Source: Oreocharis arfaki (Eukaryota; Chordata; Aves; Passeriformes; Paramythiidae). Taken from it: 64,000 nt of DNA. The stretch is from assembly GCA_013398015.1 (NCBI GenBank), contig VZRR01007717.1:62001-126000 (forward strand), in the 5' to 3' direction. Positions 11,506 through 22,634 of this stretch are shown in pieces (the first letter of the stretch is position 1; each line of letters opens with the position of its first letter). The notes beneath the pieces were generated by a model. That model searched no databases. It had not been told where the DNA came from and saw nothing but the letters and a program-made list of their open reading frames with translations. The position numbers were made by a program, and so were the translations under genes.

Positions 11506-14500
11506 TCATCACTACAAACAGTTTTGTAGTTTTGGTTTTTTTTTTTTTCCTCTTCATATTTTTTACATAGATTTCAAAATTATGGCAAATATTTTACAGC
11601 AGTGATGAATTGCTTATTACCAAATAGTTTGGTAACTTTCCACATTGTCTTTGATCACTTAATTAGGTCGAGTATATCACATTTTGGAGAAGAATTAATG
11701 GAACTTATTTGCATCCGTATTAAAACTTGGATGTAGTACAAGACTCCAAAAGAAGAGATGATGAATCTTTCCATATTTTTGGCAAGATGATGTAACTAGC
11801 ACCAAGGAAAGTCAGAACTGGGCTCATTGCTGTGTATCTGTGTGAGATGCTGATGTTTGTGAGAAATTCTTACAAAGAGTATGAGAGTAATTATGGTTTT
11901 AATGATTGACTACAGCCAGTTTTCACAAGTGGAAAGGGCTACCAGGGCTGCAGGCAAGAGAAAACATGGGGTTTGGGGTGTCCATGATTTCACACTCATA
12001 CCACTGATCTAAATGGCAGTGTTCTTTCATCAAGAGGTCATTAGGTCAACCAAGTGGTTAAGTTCCTAGTAGCTTAATTTGTGTCAAGGGGACTGCATGT
12101 TTGTACAACCCATCTGAGAACACCATCAGGTCCCACAGGCTTTCAGACAAATTTTGCGCTTATTTAACTTGGTGTGGAGTAAGAGTGGGTTCTTGCCACT
12201 AGTGCAATTAATTCAAATATATATCATTATAATCTTCAGCAGCATTCACCTATTCAGAAGCATGCTCTCTCTCTATTTTGTGCACATAACTTCCCTTGAC
12301 ATTAACAGGAGGGGATAATAGACATGGAAATGTAAAGAGAGGTTAATACTCTTCCCTGTGACCTTCCCAGAGACATCACATTTTCTCAAGCTGACCTCTC
12401 ATTATGCTGAAAACTGCAAAGAAAAAACCCCACGGTTTCTGTTGCTTTTTTTGTTCACTTCAGAGACTACAGACATCTGCCGTAAGTACATTCTGTTAAT
12501 AATTATTTTGAATGTATTCTAAAAATCCACATCATTCCCAAAGAGGAGGAAAACACAAAAGAAACCCCAGTTGGTGAGGGAGGACAATGTGCAACATTAT
12601 AAGCAGTGCTGGAACTGCCTGCCGTGATTGCCACTCGGAGATAAAAATCATTCCTCACACTTTGAGACAAAAGTAAATGGCAGTTTGCAATGTTAAGAAC
12701 CCCTGTGGAAATAAGATGAAATGAGACGAGGCTTCCAGACCTGTGAGAAAAATCAATCTGATGGAAAATTGACAAACTTGTTTAACGTGTCGGCACAAGA
12801 TCCGAGAGTTGACCCGTAGAGACCTCCACTTAGGCATATCGTGAAGTTACTGTCAGTTCTCTTAATCTGTTCAATTACACAACAGGATCTCAAAGGGGAC
12901 TTTTTACCAAACATCACTTTAAATTAACTTTTCTCCTTCGTGTTTTAAACTTGCAGTCCTTCCCCGCCTCTTTGCAGCAACATGGGTAAATTATTAAAAG
13001 CCCAGTTGCTTGTCAGTGTAAATACTACAGCAAGATCACTTTAAAATTTCAACTGGAAATAGAGAAGGTTTGTGAGGTTAAAAGAGAAAAATGCTCATCT
13101 TGTTACATGTCACCAAATTAATCTTGATGATAATTTCTCTGAGGCAAAGGTCTATTGCTTTTCTGGTTTAGGGGATGAAGAAATGGTACCAAAAAGCAGC
13201 ACACTACAATTTTAATTCTATTAGGAACATGAAACTGCTCCACTTTTCACAGCCATGAGCCACAAAGTGAAACAGAGAAGTATTCAAAATGGAAGATATA
13301 CTACTGTACTGAACAGAACCTAAATGTCTTTTTTTTCTTTGGGGAAGTGGAGTGGGAATAGGATAGGAAGGGAAGATACTAAATAATGCAAGGGATGAAA
13401 AAAATTTAACTTTGAAGATAGGCAGAGTAGAATTTAGGAGGGAGAGATTTAACTACAGATGGCCAAAGGACAGAATTTGGGATCTTTTGTCTTCATCATT
13501 TTATTAAATGCACCATTGAAATAAAAGATTAATTTCTACGAAATCTGTTATATTTGAAGTCTGAAGTGAAGGACTCCGAAACTGAGCAGAAAGCAGAGCA
13601 GGAACGTGGCTTATCAATTAAACTCCAGTGCCAAGACTCATTGGCACTGATGGGTGTTGCAGCGCAAGTGCCCAGAAATATTATTTAAAAGCTTCATTTT
13701 CACAAATTCATTCTGTTAACCAGCAAGCTCATAGAGAATGTCACAGTAGCCACAGTAGTCTGTCTGCTATTGATTAGGTGGGGGTTATGTGATGCATCTT
13801 GCTGCTGACGTGTCTTGTTATTTTTTATTTTGGTAGAATTAAGCTCTGTACCAGGTTCTTTGCTGGTTTTCAGTTTTATAGTTTGATTTTTCTATTGAAC
13901 AGATTGAACGTGAGAGACAAAAATTCATTTTCTATAGTAGGGAATGAAGAATGAAATACCAGGATGAATGATAGATGAATATTTGGGGAGAAGAAAAAGG
14001 GCATATGGAGAAGAAATTGCATCTAGGAAGAGAGCAGAAAAAACCAGCTTTTTTTTCTTTCATTCAGAAGGGATTAAGTGATTTTCTACCGTTCTTGTTA
14101 GAACATACTAGGGGAAGAAGGCTTACTTCTGTAACCACTTAAAATACACAGGGCATCAAATTCAAGTCTCTTCTTAGTTTTGTTGGAAGTATTAATATAG
14201 TTGTAGTGTTGACAGCTCTTGATAGAACAAAATACAACCAACTGCTCGGAGAGATAGCACTTTTGAAAGTTCTGTCTTCATTAATACTATGTTCTTGGTT
14301 TGAAGATTTAAGGAAAAGGTTAACTGTAATTTACATTAATTTACTGTGTCTGCACTGCTATCAGAGATAGCTCTATTTTAGCAGTGCAATAATTTCTAAA
14401 TGTTTTCTTTTGTATAAGCCACTGTTAAGGCTCATTGGAAACTTGTTAAAAAGTAGTATTAACTCTTTTCTCACTTTCTGACTGACCTGAGAAAGACCTT

Positions 14501-17018
14501 GTTGCTCTTTTCACCACCCAGAACTTTATACAAGCTATGCTTTTCACTGGCTTTAAAAACTTCAGCCTCCTCAGAGTCTGCAGAAATTGATGTAACTCAG
14601 GTTAGACTCAATAGTAGACAACCTGTGTTTGCAGATTTTTATTGCTCTCTGGCACTCTGTAGGTCCTCAACTCAGACTATGTACACTTAGAGGAACAAAT
14701 TCTGACCTAGGGAGTATGGAGGTCAGTTTTAAGACTGTAGATGAGGCCAAGGGGGCCCAAATCCATATCTCTGTTCCGAAGGGCTGTCAAATGGCAACTC
14801 CCTCAAGACTGATCCCTTAATACAAGAGCAGAGGTGCCACATTATGGCCAGTGATTCCAGCTGCTAGGTCCTGTATGTTGCTTACTTGGTGACTACAACA
14901 GGTAAAAGTTTTCAGAGAGGTCCTATGCATCTACGGGTACTCCTATTTAAGAGAATAAAGTCAAAGTTTGCTCAGAATTGGAAGGGTAGCATTTCTACTC
15001 TTTTATGGAAGCTTTTGGTGGATTTGAATGCTTTATGACTTCAGCTACAAAGGAGATTCAATATTACTGAGTATTAACCCTACCGCTGATGCTAGTACAA
15101 ATGTTAATGCCGAGTACTTAGTACTTAACACTAAGTATCTTCTAAGCAAAGGGTCAAGTACAAGGTGTAACTAATACGATAAATCTTATTAACACATATA
15201 TAAGAACAGAGATCACTATAATGACAATGAAGTGGCCTCCATACTATGTTTTAGCCAACTGATATAAAAATGCTAGTGCAGTATCAATAACTTTAGAAGC
15301 GAGTTTAACTGAGCCTTGAAGAAAAAATACTTCAGGGGTGACTCTAGGCAAGTCAATGCGTTAAAAAACAGTCCTTGAAACGCAGCTGCCAGCAAGTTAG
15401 GCTGGTTGTTTTGCAGACATCCTAAAAGGAAGCACAATCTACATATCACTTGTTTCTCATTTATTTAACTTGTGCTTTCTGTCAGGAGAAAAGACTCTTC
15501 CCTTTATTAGATAGGATCAAACAAGCAGAGGGAAGGACAGATGTACATGCAGCAAAGAAGCCCTTATTTTTGCTTTTATTGATGCAAGCTTTACTTACAA
15601 GAGAAATTTCTGTGGCCTTTATCATAACAGTGTACGGTCACCTTCTGTAAAATTTCCAATACGCCCCAAAGACTTACTCATCTAAATGCAGAGGCTTTTG
15701 AAATTCTTACCTTTTGTTTCATAGCTGTGGTTCTTGTCCGTTACATCCTGATGATGCAAAGAGCTACCCTTTAGTCACTATCTGTGTCAAGGGTGGGGGG
15801 TTTTGTTCGTTTGTTGGTGGGTTTGTTTATTTGTTTACTGTTTGTTTCCCATTCATCTATTTCTCCTATTCCCACATGTTCACACTGTGGCAATACAATT
15901 TTATCCTCTCCTAGGCACACTGGGCAATTTCCCAGACTAGAAACACAGAGACGTACTGATCTTCCAGAAAATTTCTCTTCCTTTAGTGCTGCTGTTGCCA
16001 CTACCCAAACATATTCTGTCAGGTTGGCAAAGATCCTACACAGATCCTATCCAAGGCATCTTTGTTTCTGCCAAGTACCAGATCTTATCCTTATGCCATG
16101 ATACATTGGACTGTAGAATTTAAGGAAGTTAGATAGCTTTGGTGGGTTTTGTTTTATTCTGTATCTTTTTTTCTTCTTTTTTTTTCCCTCTGTGTCTGTG
16201 TTTTTAAAATGGATTCAGATGTGATATTTCTCTCCAGTTTTCCAGAATATCAACAAAACTTCATTGAAAAAATGATGGGTACAGACACAAACATACAAAG
16301 GTCAGAAAAATAAGTTCTGAGCAATAATTCCAGTATTTAACAGTCTGTATTTGCTCAACTCTACCTCTGCTAAGGAGATTTCCACCCATGGAAGATTTAC
16401 CCAAAATACTTATTTTTCAGAGGCAATTTTTTCAGCTTAATTTACTGCACATCCTTGCTGGAATAGTTCTCAAGCCTTTGCAGATGCAGTCACAGGGAGC
16501 TGCCTGGATATATATGATTTTACATGCCTTGCAGATAGCTCAGAGATGCAATTGCAAAATCTAGCTCTCACAGACAGCTGGGAATTTGTGACAGTCCCTG
16601 AAGGACTTTGCATCCATAAACCAATGACTGGATTACACTGATCCATAAATGCGTTTTTCTCCTATCTCTGGCTAATGCAATACAAATAGTCTTCCTGCTG
16701 TTAACCGTTTCTGCAGCCACACTCAAGAAACATAAAGGATATGGTATATATTCAAACAGAAAGGTCAACAGGTCATTTGCTCTTTATGCTAGCAAAAGAA
16801 CTTTAATATCTGTAGTGTTGCAGAAAGAAATAAATGCAGAAATATTCCCTAATTTGTGTTCAGAAAATTTTGCTAAAAAGTAGTGATTCATTCAGACCAC
16901 AGAGGGGATTGGTGACAAAGTCTGGTCTAGAGCAGGAAAGCTCAACTCATGAATAAGCTGTGGGGATAAAGCTGCAGGTTTTTCAGCAGTTTCCTGCTCC
17001 GTAAGAATCCAGGAACCT
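11506..17018. other. Gene-free flank with possible conserved non-coding patches
   Basis: There is no gene or recognised transposon here. Two stretches have the balanced, low-repeat texture of conserved elements: about 12500-12860 and about 13540-13830. The second contains a perfect hairpin at 13626-13649. A short inverted repeat (ACTTAGT...ACTAAGT) lies near 15117-15137. The rest shows nothing I can name. Confidence 0.5.
13626..13649. repeat. Perfect 9-bp inverted repeat (hairpin)
   Basis: CAGTGCCAA and its exact complement TTGGCACTG are separated by the six bases GACTCA. The half-sites GCCAA/TTGGC resemble NFI half-sites in inverted order. Role unknown. Confidence 0.75.
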
Positions 17019-17520
17019 TCATGATGATGTCGCTTCCCCAGAACTGTACCCTTTGTCAGCCCAGCTCAGAACCTTTGGTGCCTTGTCCCATCCCACAGGT
17101 CCCCTTTCTTGACTGCCTGGCATCCAGGGAGAGAGGCAGGAGGGACCTGTGTCCATGGCTCCTGGCTGGGTGAGGGGCTTTCCCTGGCCTCTGCTCCACT
17201 GGAAGGCTGGGAAAGAGTTGCTGCCCTGTACAGAGAGAGTGAGATCCAGAGCAGGAGCAAGAGGCTCTGGGGCACAGTGCTGGGCAGGAGCAGGGCTGTG
17301 AGTTGGGACCCATGACACTGAGAAGCAGCCTCTGATGGATAACCACGCCCTGCAAACACCAGATGAGCCATGATGATACATCTGTGAGAGTAAATTGGAC
17401 TTGACTGGGACAGCTCTCTCGTGCTGAGGCAGATGGACATAGGACAATGCATGCCTGTGCCATTAAACCTTCCTTCCCTCAGCTGCATCCAGGGAACCTT
17501 AGGAGATGGGCATCATTAGC
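17019..17520. other. GC-rich patch with three overlapping open frames
   Basis: About 500 bp of GC-rich DNA are open in all three minus-strand frames at once (17447-17019, 17463-17056 and 17488-17066; 135-142 codons). Three parallel frames cannot all be selected, so the openness reflects base composition. The peptides are rich in S, P, Q and G with no domain. A repeat remnant or a non-coding RNA exon is possible. Confidence 0.45.
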
Positions 17521-19505
17521 ACTGAACTTTTTTAGAGCCACAAGTCACAGGCGAGGGGCATTTCCACGATGGCGAAAGTGACCTCGCAGTCCAGCAGTGC
17601 TCCTGGTGCAGCTCTTGCTACCAGGAGAAGTGCAGCCACAGAAATTAATGTCATGTCCTGGAAAATACAGTGCCTAGTCAAGGCAATGTCTAATGAACAA
17701 ACCCTTCATTGTTACTGGTGAGAACACCATGAAGGCATTTGGACTTTGGAGTTTTTCACAGGGTTATTAAAAGTAATTTTGCTTTAGCTACAACCTTTTT
17801 AGTTGCTATTAAAGATCTCCAGGTGTATTTGCTCCCTAATCAGGAAGCAAATCTTTGCTTTGCTTCTCTTCAGGAAAATGATATTTTTCTATTTTCTAGC
17901 TTTCTCATTGACCTCGATATTTGAAAGTCTTTGAAAGACTAAAGCAAGACGATTAAAATTCACTACATTTGTTTCTCATTTGTCTCCAAGGAAAGAAGGA
18001 TATGAAGCATTTTGCTTAGTGTATAAGTATTAATTTTCTGACTATTTTAGAGAAAAACATACCCATCCCTTACAGCAGAGTTTAGTTTATATTGCTTCAG
18101 AGACCATGACTCACACAACGTAGTCCAGAGAGGTGACCAGAGATTAAAACAACAGCACAAAGACAACCTTTTAGTCCTTCAAAAATAAGAACTGAGATGC
18201 TGATCTTGATTCAAGGAGAAGCCAAAGAAAGGCACCTGGGACAAGTTAACTGTGCGCACTGGGAGTTAGTGTTGCTAAGAATATTCTTGCAGCTTTCTCT
18301 AAGAGTTGGTATTTTGAAAACACCGAAGGCTGTAGCAGTTTGCAATGGGGTACATGATGAAAGCATGAGATTACGAAATTTTTAGTCCAGAAGACTTTAT
18401 AACTTCACAGCAGCTGGAAATGCCCAATAATCTTAATTGTAAAATTGTTCATTTAAAGACTTTTAAGGTTTATTTATATACAAACACTTTTCATCAGCTA
18501 TATACAGAAAGACCAGCCCAAATATTGAAGAGGAAACAGTTCGGCTTGCTGGTTTTGTTAATTTTTGCCACCAAATAAACCTGAAACAAAACCCGTTAGT
18601 AAAACTTTGTAAAGCTGAAACACTTGGATTTGCCTTATATAATCCTGTATGACAGCCTTTACAAAAAACCCAACTCTAAATATAAATAGAAGAATTTTTG
18701 CCTCAGTGTCTTTTTAACAGACATGAAGATGTAGCTGTTACATAGACCTTTATTTCCACGCTACCTTACTCCAGCTTGTGAAAGTATCTCCGCTCAAGCA
18801 ACCACAGCCACAATGGTGTAATTTAGCCAATTTATTCCTGTTAATATGAGCCTAATGCAGACAAGGATCCAGAGGAACATCTGAACTTTTTGACAGGTTT
18901 TCAGCAGCTCAGGTAATCTACAATGATTGCATGTGCGGAAAATACATGCAAGGAGCCTAGCACAGGGAGGTTTTTTCGTAAAACAAGACTTGGAAATATA
19001 AGACCCCATAAAATAGGAGTCACAAAATTTGACCATGTACCTACCATGTTTTGATTAGCAAAGCACAGCTATTAGCACAAAGAATAATTTGGTTTTTCAG
19101 TGGTGCCAATCTGTGGTAGATTCCACATGTTCAAGCTTGGAGCATCTCCCGGGGTGTCTGTGGTTTGAAAAAACAAGTTTCAAAACTCTGTTTCTAAGTG
19201 TACCAGAACTTCAAATAAAAATCTCAGTCACCTCTACTGCCAATATTGCAGGTCACTCAGGGGGAAAGCTGTAAGAAAAACAATTACAGGAGGCAAGTTA
19301 AGATTGCTCTAAATAATTTTATCGTAATGGACTCTTTGAATGGATCTGCTTTAAAGTGATTCTCTGTTAATATGGGGTTTCATAAATAAGCAGCATAAAC
19401 CCTCACCTGATTTAAAATACACATCTGAATGTTTACAAGATCAGATGTCATCATATTCTTTCCATGCATGCTCTTACCATTGTTGTTTTGCAATGCACTA
19501 TTTTG
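17521..19505. other. Gene-free flank, no recognised feature
   Basis: AT-rich unique-looking sequence between the GC-rich patch and the first CR1 copy. I see no exon, repeat array or transposon. The stretch around 18760-18960 has a somewhat conserved texture but no motif I can defend. Confidence 0.5.
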
Positions 19506-19705
19506 TTAGGAAACATTTCTTTACCAAGAGGGTGGTCAGACACCGGAACAGGCTTCCTGGGCAGATGATCAATGCCCCAAGCCTGTCAGTGTTTGAGGCA
19601 TTTGGACGATGCCCTTTGTTGCTCAGCCCTGTTGGACAGTTGGACTAGATGGTCACTACAGGTCCCTCCCAACAGAAATAGTGCATCCTTTCCTACCCTA
19701 TCCTA
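19506..19705 (+). mobile_element. CR1 LINE fragment, 3' end
   Basis: The segment reads like the 3' part of a CR1 subfamily: TTTACCAAGAGGGTGGTCAG, then GACACCGGAACAGGCTTCC, ATGCCCCAAGCCTGTCAGTG, and TTGGACTAGATGGTCACTAC near the end. The copy is 5'-truncated, as CR1 insertions nearly always are. The tail is degraded to a TCCTACCCTATCCTA-like run in place of the usual TATTC repeats, which suggests an old insertion. No target duplication is seen; CR1 normally makes none. Confidence 0.82.
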
Positions 19706-20007
19706 ATTATTTATTAGATGTAACAGTCCTTTTCCTTTCCTTGTTCAAGACCACGTGACCTGAAGAAAGCTAGATTTGAGCTTCTGTTTTCATATAACCA
19801 TCGTGTATGTGACCTGCTGCTTTTCTTGATTTTGCTCCTGTCAACACCACAGTTTATGAAGCATCAGCAAGGCCATATTTATCTTGAGAATCTGGGTGGA
19901 CATCATTGAGCTCATGAGGAACCCAGCCGAGAGCCTGAAAAAAATAACTTTGTTAATTACTCTCAGCAGGGCTGTTTTCTCATTTAAAAGGGATTATAGC
20001 TTGTTTT

Positions 20008-20490
20008 CATAGAATCAAACAGTATCTTGGGTTGGAATAGTCCTTAAAGATCACTTGGTTCCAACCCCTCTGACATTGGCAGGGACAGCTTTCACTAGAG
20101 CAGGTTGCTCCAAACTCCAACCTGGCCTTGATGCCCTCTCAAAAGGGCATCCACAGCTGCTCTGGCCAACCTGTACTAGTGCCCCACCACCCACCCAGTA
20201 AAGAATTTCTTCCTCATATCTAATCTAAACTGACCCTCCTTCAGTTAGAAACTATTTCCCCTGACCTGTCACTGCATGATCTTGTAAAAGTTCTTCTCCA
20301 TCTTTTTCGTGGGCTCCCTTCAGGTACTGGAAGGCCAGAACTACCTCATCTTGAAGCCTTCTTTTTTTCTGATTGAGCGCTCGCAATTCCCTCAGCCTTA
20401 CCTCAAAGCAGAGATGCTCCATCCCTCTCATCATCCTGGTGGCCTCCTCTGGGCTTGCTCCAACAGGTGCATGTCCGTCCTTTGATGGGG
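20008..20490 (-). mobile_element. CR1 LINE fragment, 3' end, reverse orientation
   Basis: It begins CATAGAATCAAACAGTATCT on the plus strand, the complement of a CR1 3' tail, then follows the antisense CR1 consensus: TTGGGTTGGAATAGTCCTT, AAAGATCACTTGGTTCCAAC, CCACAGCTGCTCTGGCCAAC, TTCTTCCTCATATCTAATCT, TGGTGGCCTCCTCTGGGCTT, GCTCCAACAGGTGCATGTCC. Similarity fades at about 20490, the 5' truncation point. It is a different subfamily from the copy 300 bp to the left. The 60-residue frame inside it is not a gene. Confidence 0.93.
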
Positions 20491-21538
20491 AGTGTGAGAG
20501 ACCAAAACGTTAAAGGTTAATGACTCAATAAATCAGCCACTAGCAAAAGCTGCAGGTGATTTTCTAGGGGTAGATTTGCACCCCCAAACGAAGGGGAGGA
20601 GGAGAGTTTTTGGGTGAGTGGTGGCAAAACCTCTGATCCGCCTAGGAACAACCCAGGTGCAGAGGTGGTGAGCCAGTGAGGGATGACTACCAGTGGAGAA
20701 TAGCCACAACAAATCAATCTCTGTTCGGCAGCAAGCTGGGTTTTGAGCCAGATAACGGAGAAGGTTGATAAGAAGCAGATCTGGTGCGCTGGGATAAACT
20801 TTTTATCATGCCCATGTCCTCCCTTGCACAACTGGCTCAGGTGTAAAACTCCCACCCAGGGTGTCAGGATATTCACACGTAAGCCTTAAGATACTTGTCC
20901 CATCTGATGGGGCATAACTGGCTCAACTACACAGTTTCGGTATTTTTAGGAGAACTATACTTCGTCCCTGTTCAAAGATTACTAGAATATGCTAGTACTA
21001 CACAGAGCACCTGCTAAGAAGGGAGGTGTGCCAGCTTGGATTAAGCATTTCAATAAATTTCCCACTAATCTGTGAGCCTGGGCAAAGTGACTTTGAACCT
21101 GAATGAGAAACATCACAGTAGTCATTCCCCCTGGTGAGACATATTGCATAAGAAAATTCCCCTCCACATAGCCTTAAGGTGGTGAGAGATGGGTAGAACG
21201 ACCACCAGGTGAACTACTGGAGTTTGTTTTAAGCCTTAATTACACCTGGATTTAAAGAGTGAATGACTGAAAATAAAGATTATCTGTCTTTCTCCTACAA
21301 CCACCTACCACTTGATTAAGAAAGCACTTAAAAGTTTGTCTTAGCCCTTCCTGCAGGCTGAACAAGCCCATCCTAGAAACATTTCTGATAAGACAAGTGC
21401 TGAGCCACAAGTTACCTTACTTTAACCACAAAGAATTTGAAGGAAAAAAGGGCATCTTTTTCTAGTAAAGTAGGCCTTTTGGAACCTAGGGAATCCAGAA
21501 GCTGCCTGTGAGTTTTTGAATTCACTCTAAGTTTTGCA
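20491..21538. other. Unclassified CpG-richer segment between CR1 and LTR
   Basis: About 1 kb of mixed sequence with noticeably more CpG dinucleotides than the flanking AT-rich DNA (for example AACG near 20517, TCCG near 20638, TTCG near 20723, AACG near 20755 and GTGCG near 20785). It starts with TGTGAGAGACC at 20493, which resembles an LTR start, but no matching end with a target duplication was found. The 119-codon minus frame at 20876-20517 has no recognisable domain. It may be a young or uncharacterised repeat. Confidence 0.4.
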
Positions 21539-21544
21539 CATGAG

Positions 21545-22068
21545 TGTGGCACTGTACCCCCTCTTACTGATCGCTTCCTGCCCTCTCCATGGGGTCTCCC
21601 TCCTTCCCCTGCCCCTAGTCCTGGCCACTCCTCGGGTTCTCCCTATTGGTTCCTGTATCCCAACACCGCCCATGTACCACCCCTATGCCCTGAAACCATT
21701 TGCCCATGTGCTCTCCCCGCCCCCATTGGTGCCCGGGTAAACTGAGGCTCCAGGGCATGTGGCTCTCTCCCTCTCTGCCTCTGGGAGCAGCCTGCCAACA
21801 GCTCCTCTCCTCTGCCTTTGGGGGCCAGCCCGTGTGCTGGCCCCAGGCTTTGGAGAGGCAGCATGGAATAAAGACCTTTGCAGTGCCATGAGGAGAGCCT
21901 TCTCGCCTCCTTTGCCATCACTGAAGTTGCAGGCTGGCAGCTGGAGCAGCGGTGCGAGGAGTCCGAGATGGACTGCAGGAGGGCAGAGAATCCCTGCCTT
22001 GTCCCCAGAAGCCCCCGCTGCCCTCCCAGGGAAAGCTGCAGCAGCTGAGCAACACCTAGCATTGCACA
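21545..22068 (+). mobile_element. Solo LTR of an avian endogenous retrovirus (6-bp target duplication)
   Basis: A 524-bp GC-rich element begins TGTGGCA and ends TTGCACA, with TG...CA termini in inverted agreement. It is flanked by CATGAG (21539-21544) and CATGAA (22069-22074), a 6-bp target duplication with one mismatch, as typical of ERVK/beta-like elements. Plus-strand control motifs fit an LTR: two inverted CCAAT boxes (ATTGG at 21645-21649 and 21725-21729) and AATAAA at 21867-21872, leaving about 200 bp for R/U5. No internal region adjoins, so it is a solo LTR. The 166-, 128- and 104-codon frames inside come from its GC-rich composition. I do not recognise the exact family. Confidence 0.75.
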
Positions 22069-22074
22069 CATGAA

Positions 22075-22634
22075 AAAACAGGGGTAATTTTTATTTTTAC
22101 AAGAGGCAGTGGCTTTTCCACCAGAATGGTATTTCCCGCACATGACACATCAAAGATTAAAGAGTATGCAGTATTATTTATTTCTCTAGAACTACTTTGG
22201 AAACTGATTTATTATAAGGAAATTAAGGAGTTATCTGTGTCAACACTGCAATTAGAAAAACATATTTCCATCTATAGTTCTTATACCACATAAAACTAAA
22301 ATTAATTAGTCACGCTGAGATCTATAATTAGTATGTTCGTAAAACTGAGAGATGAATAGTCAGTAAAAGGCAAAACTACTGGAAGTTACTTAAGTGGCAG
22401 AAGAGAAAAGAGGTGACCAACCAGAGCCATAATACTTTAAAAATCCATAGAGTTATATTAAATTTTAGATTGAAAAGGATCTCTGGATGTCATCTAGTTA
22501 AACTCTGTCAGTCACAGCAGGGCCAGTTTACTAAGAATCATGTCCAGGTGAGCTCTACCTATTCAACAATGGAGATTTCAGAGTCTCTGTTAGTACAGTC
22601 TAAGTACAGTTAGCAGCACAGATAAACAGAAAAC
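22075..22634. other. Spacer between solo LTR and FBXL17 3' end
   Basis: About 560 bp of AT-rich sequence. It holds a minus-strand AATAAA near 22178-22173, which could act as a distal polyadenylation signal for FBXL17. Nothing else is recognised. Confidence 0.55.

Noticed and set aside
17019..17488. Three overlapping minus-strand frames of 135-142 codons as a gene
   Set aside because: All three frames are open together, with no domain, no clear splice sites and a composition-driven amino-acid bias.
20493..21299. A third LTR beginning TGTGAGAGACC and ending CTCCTACA
   Set aside because: Flanks (GGGGAG against ACCACC) do not form a target duplication, and no convincing promoter-plus-polyadenylation layout was found.
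21643..22143. 166-codon minus-strand frame and overlapping frames
   Set aside because: They fall on the GC-rich solo LTR and run in several frames on both strands; no recognisable domain.
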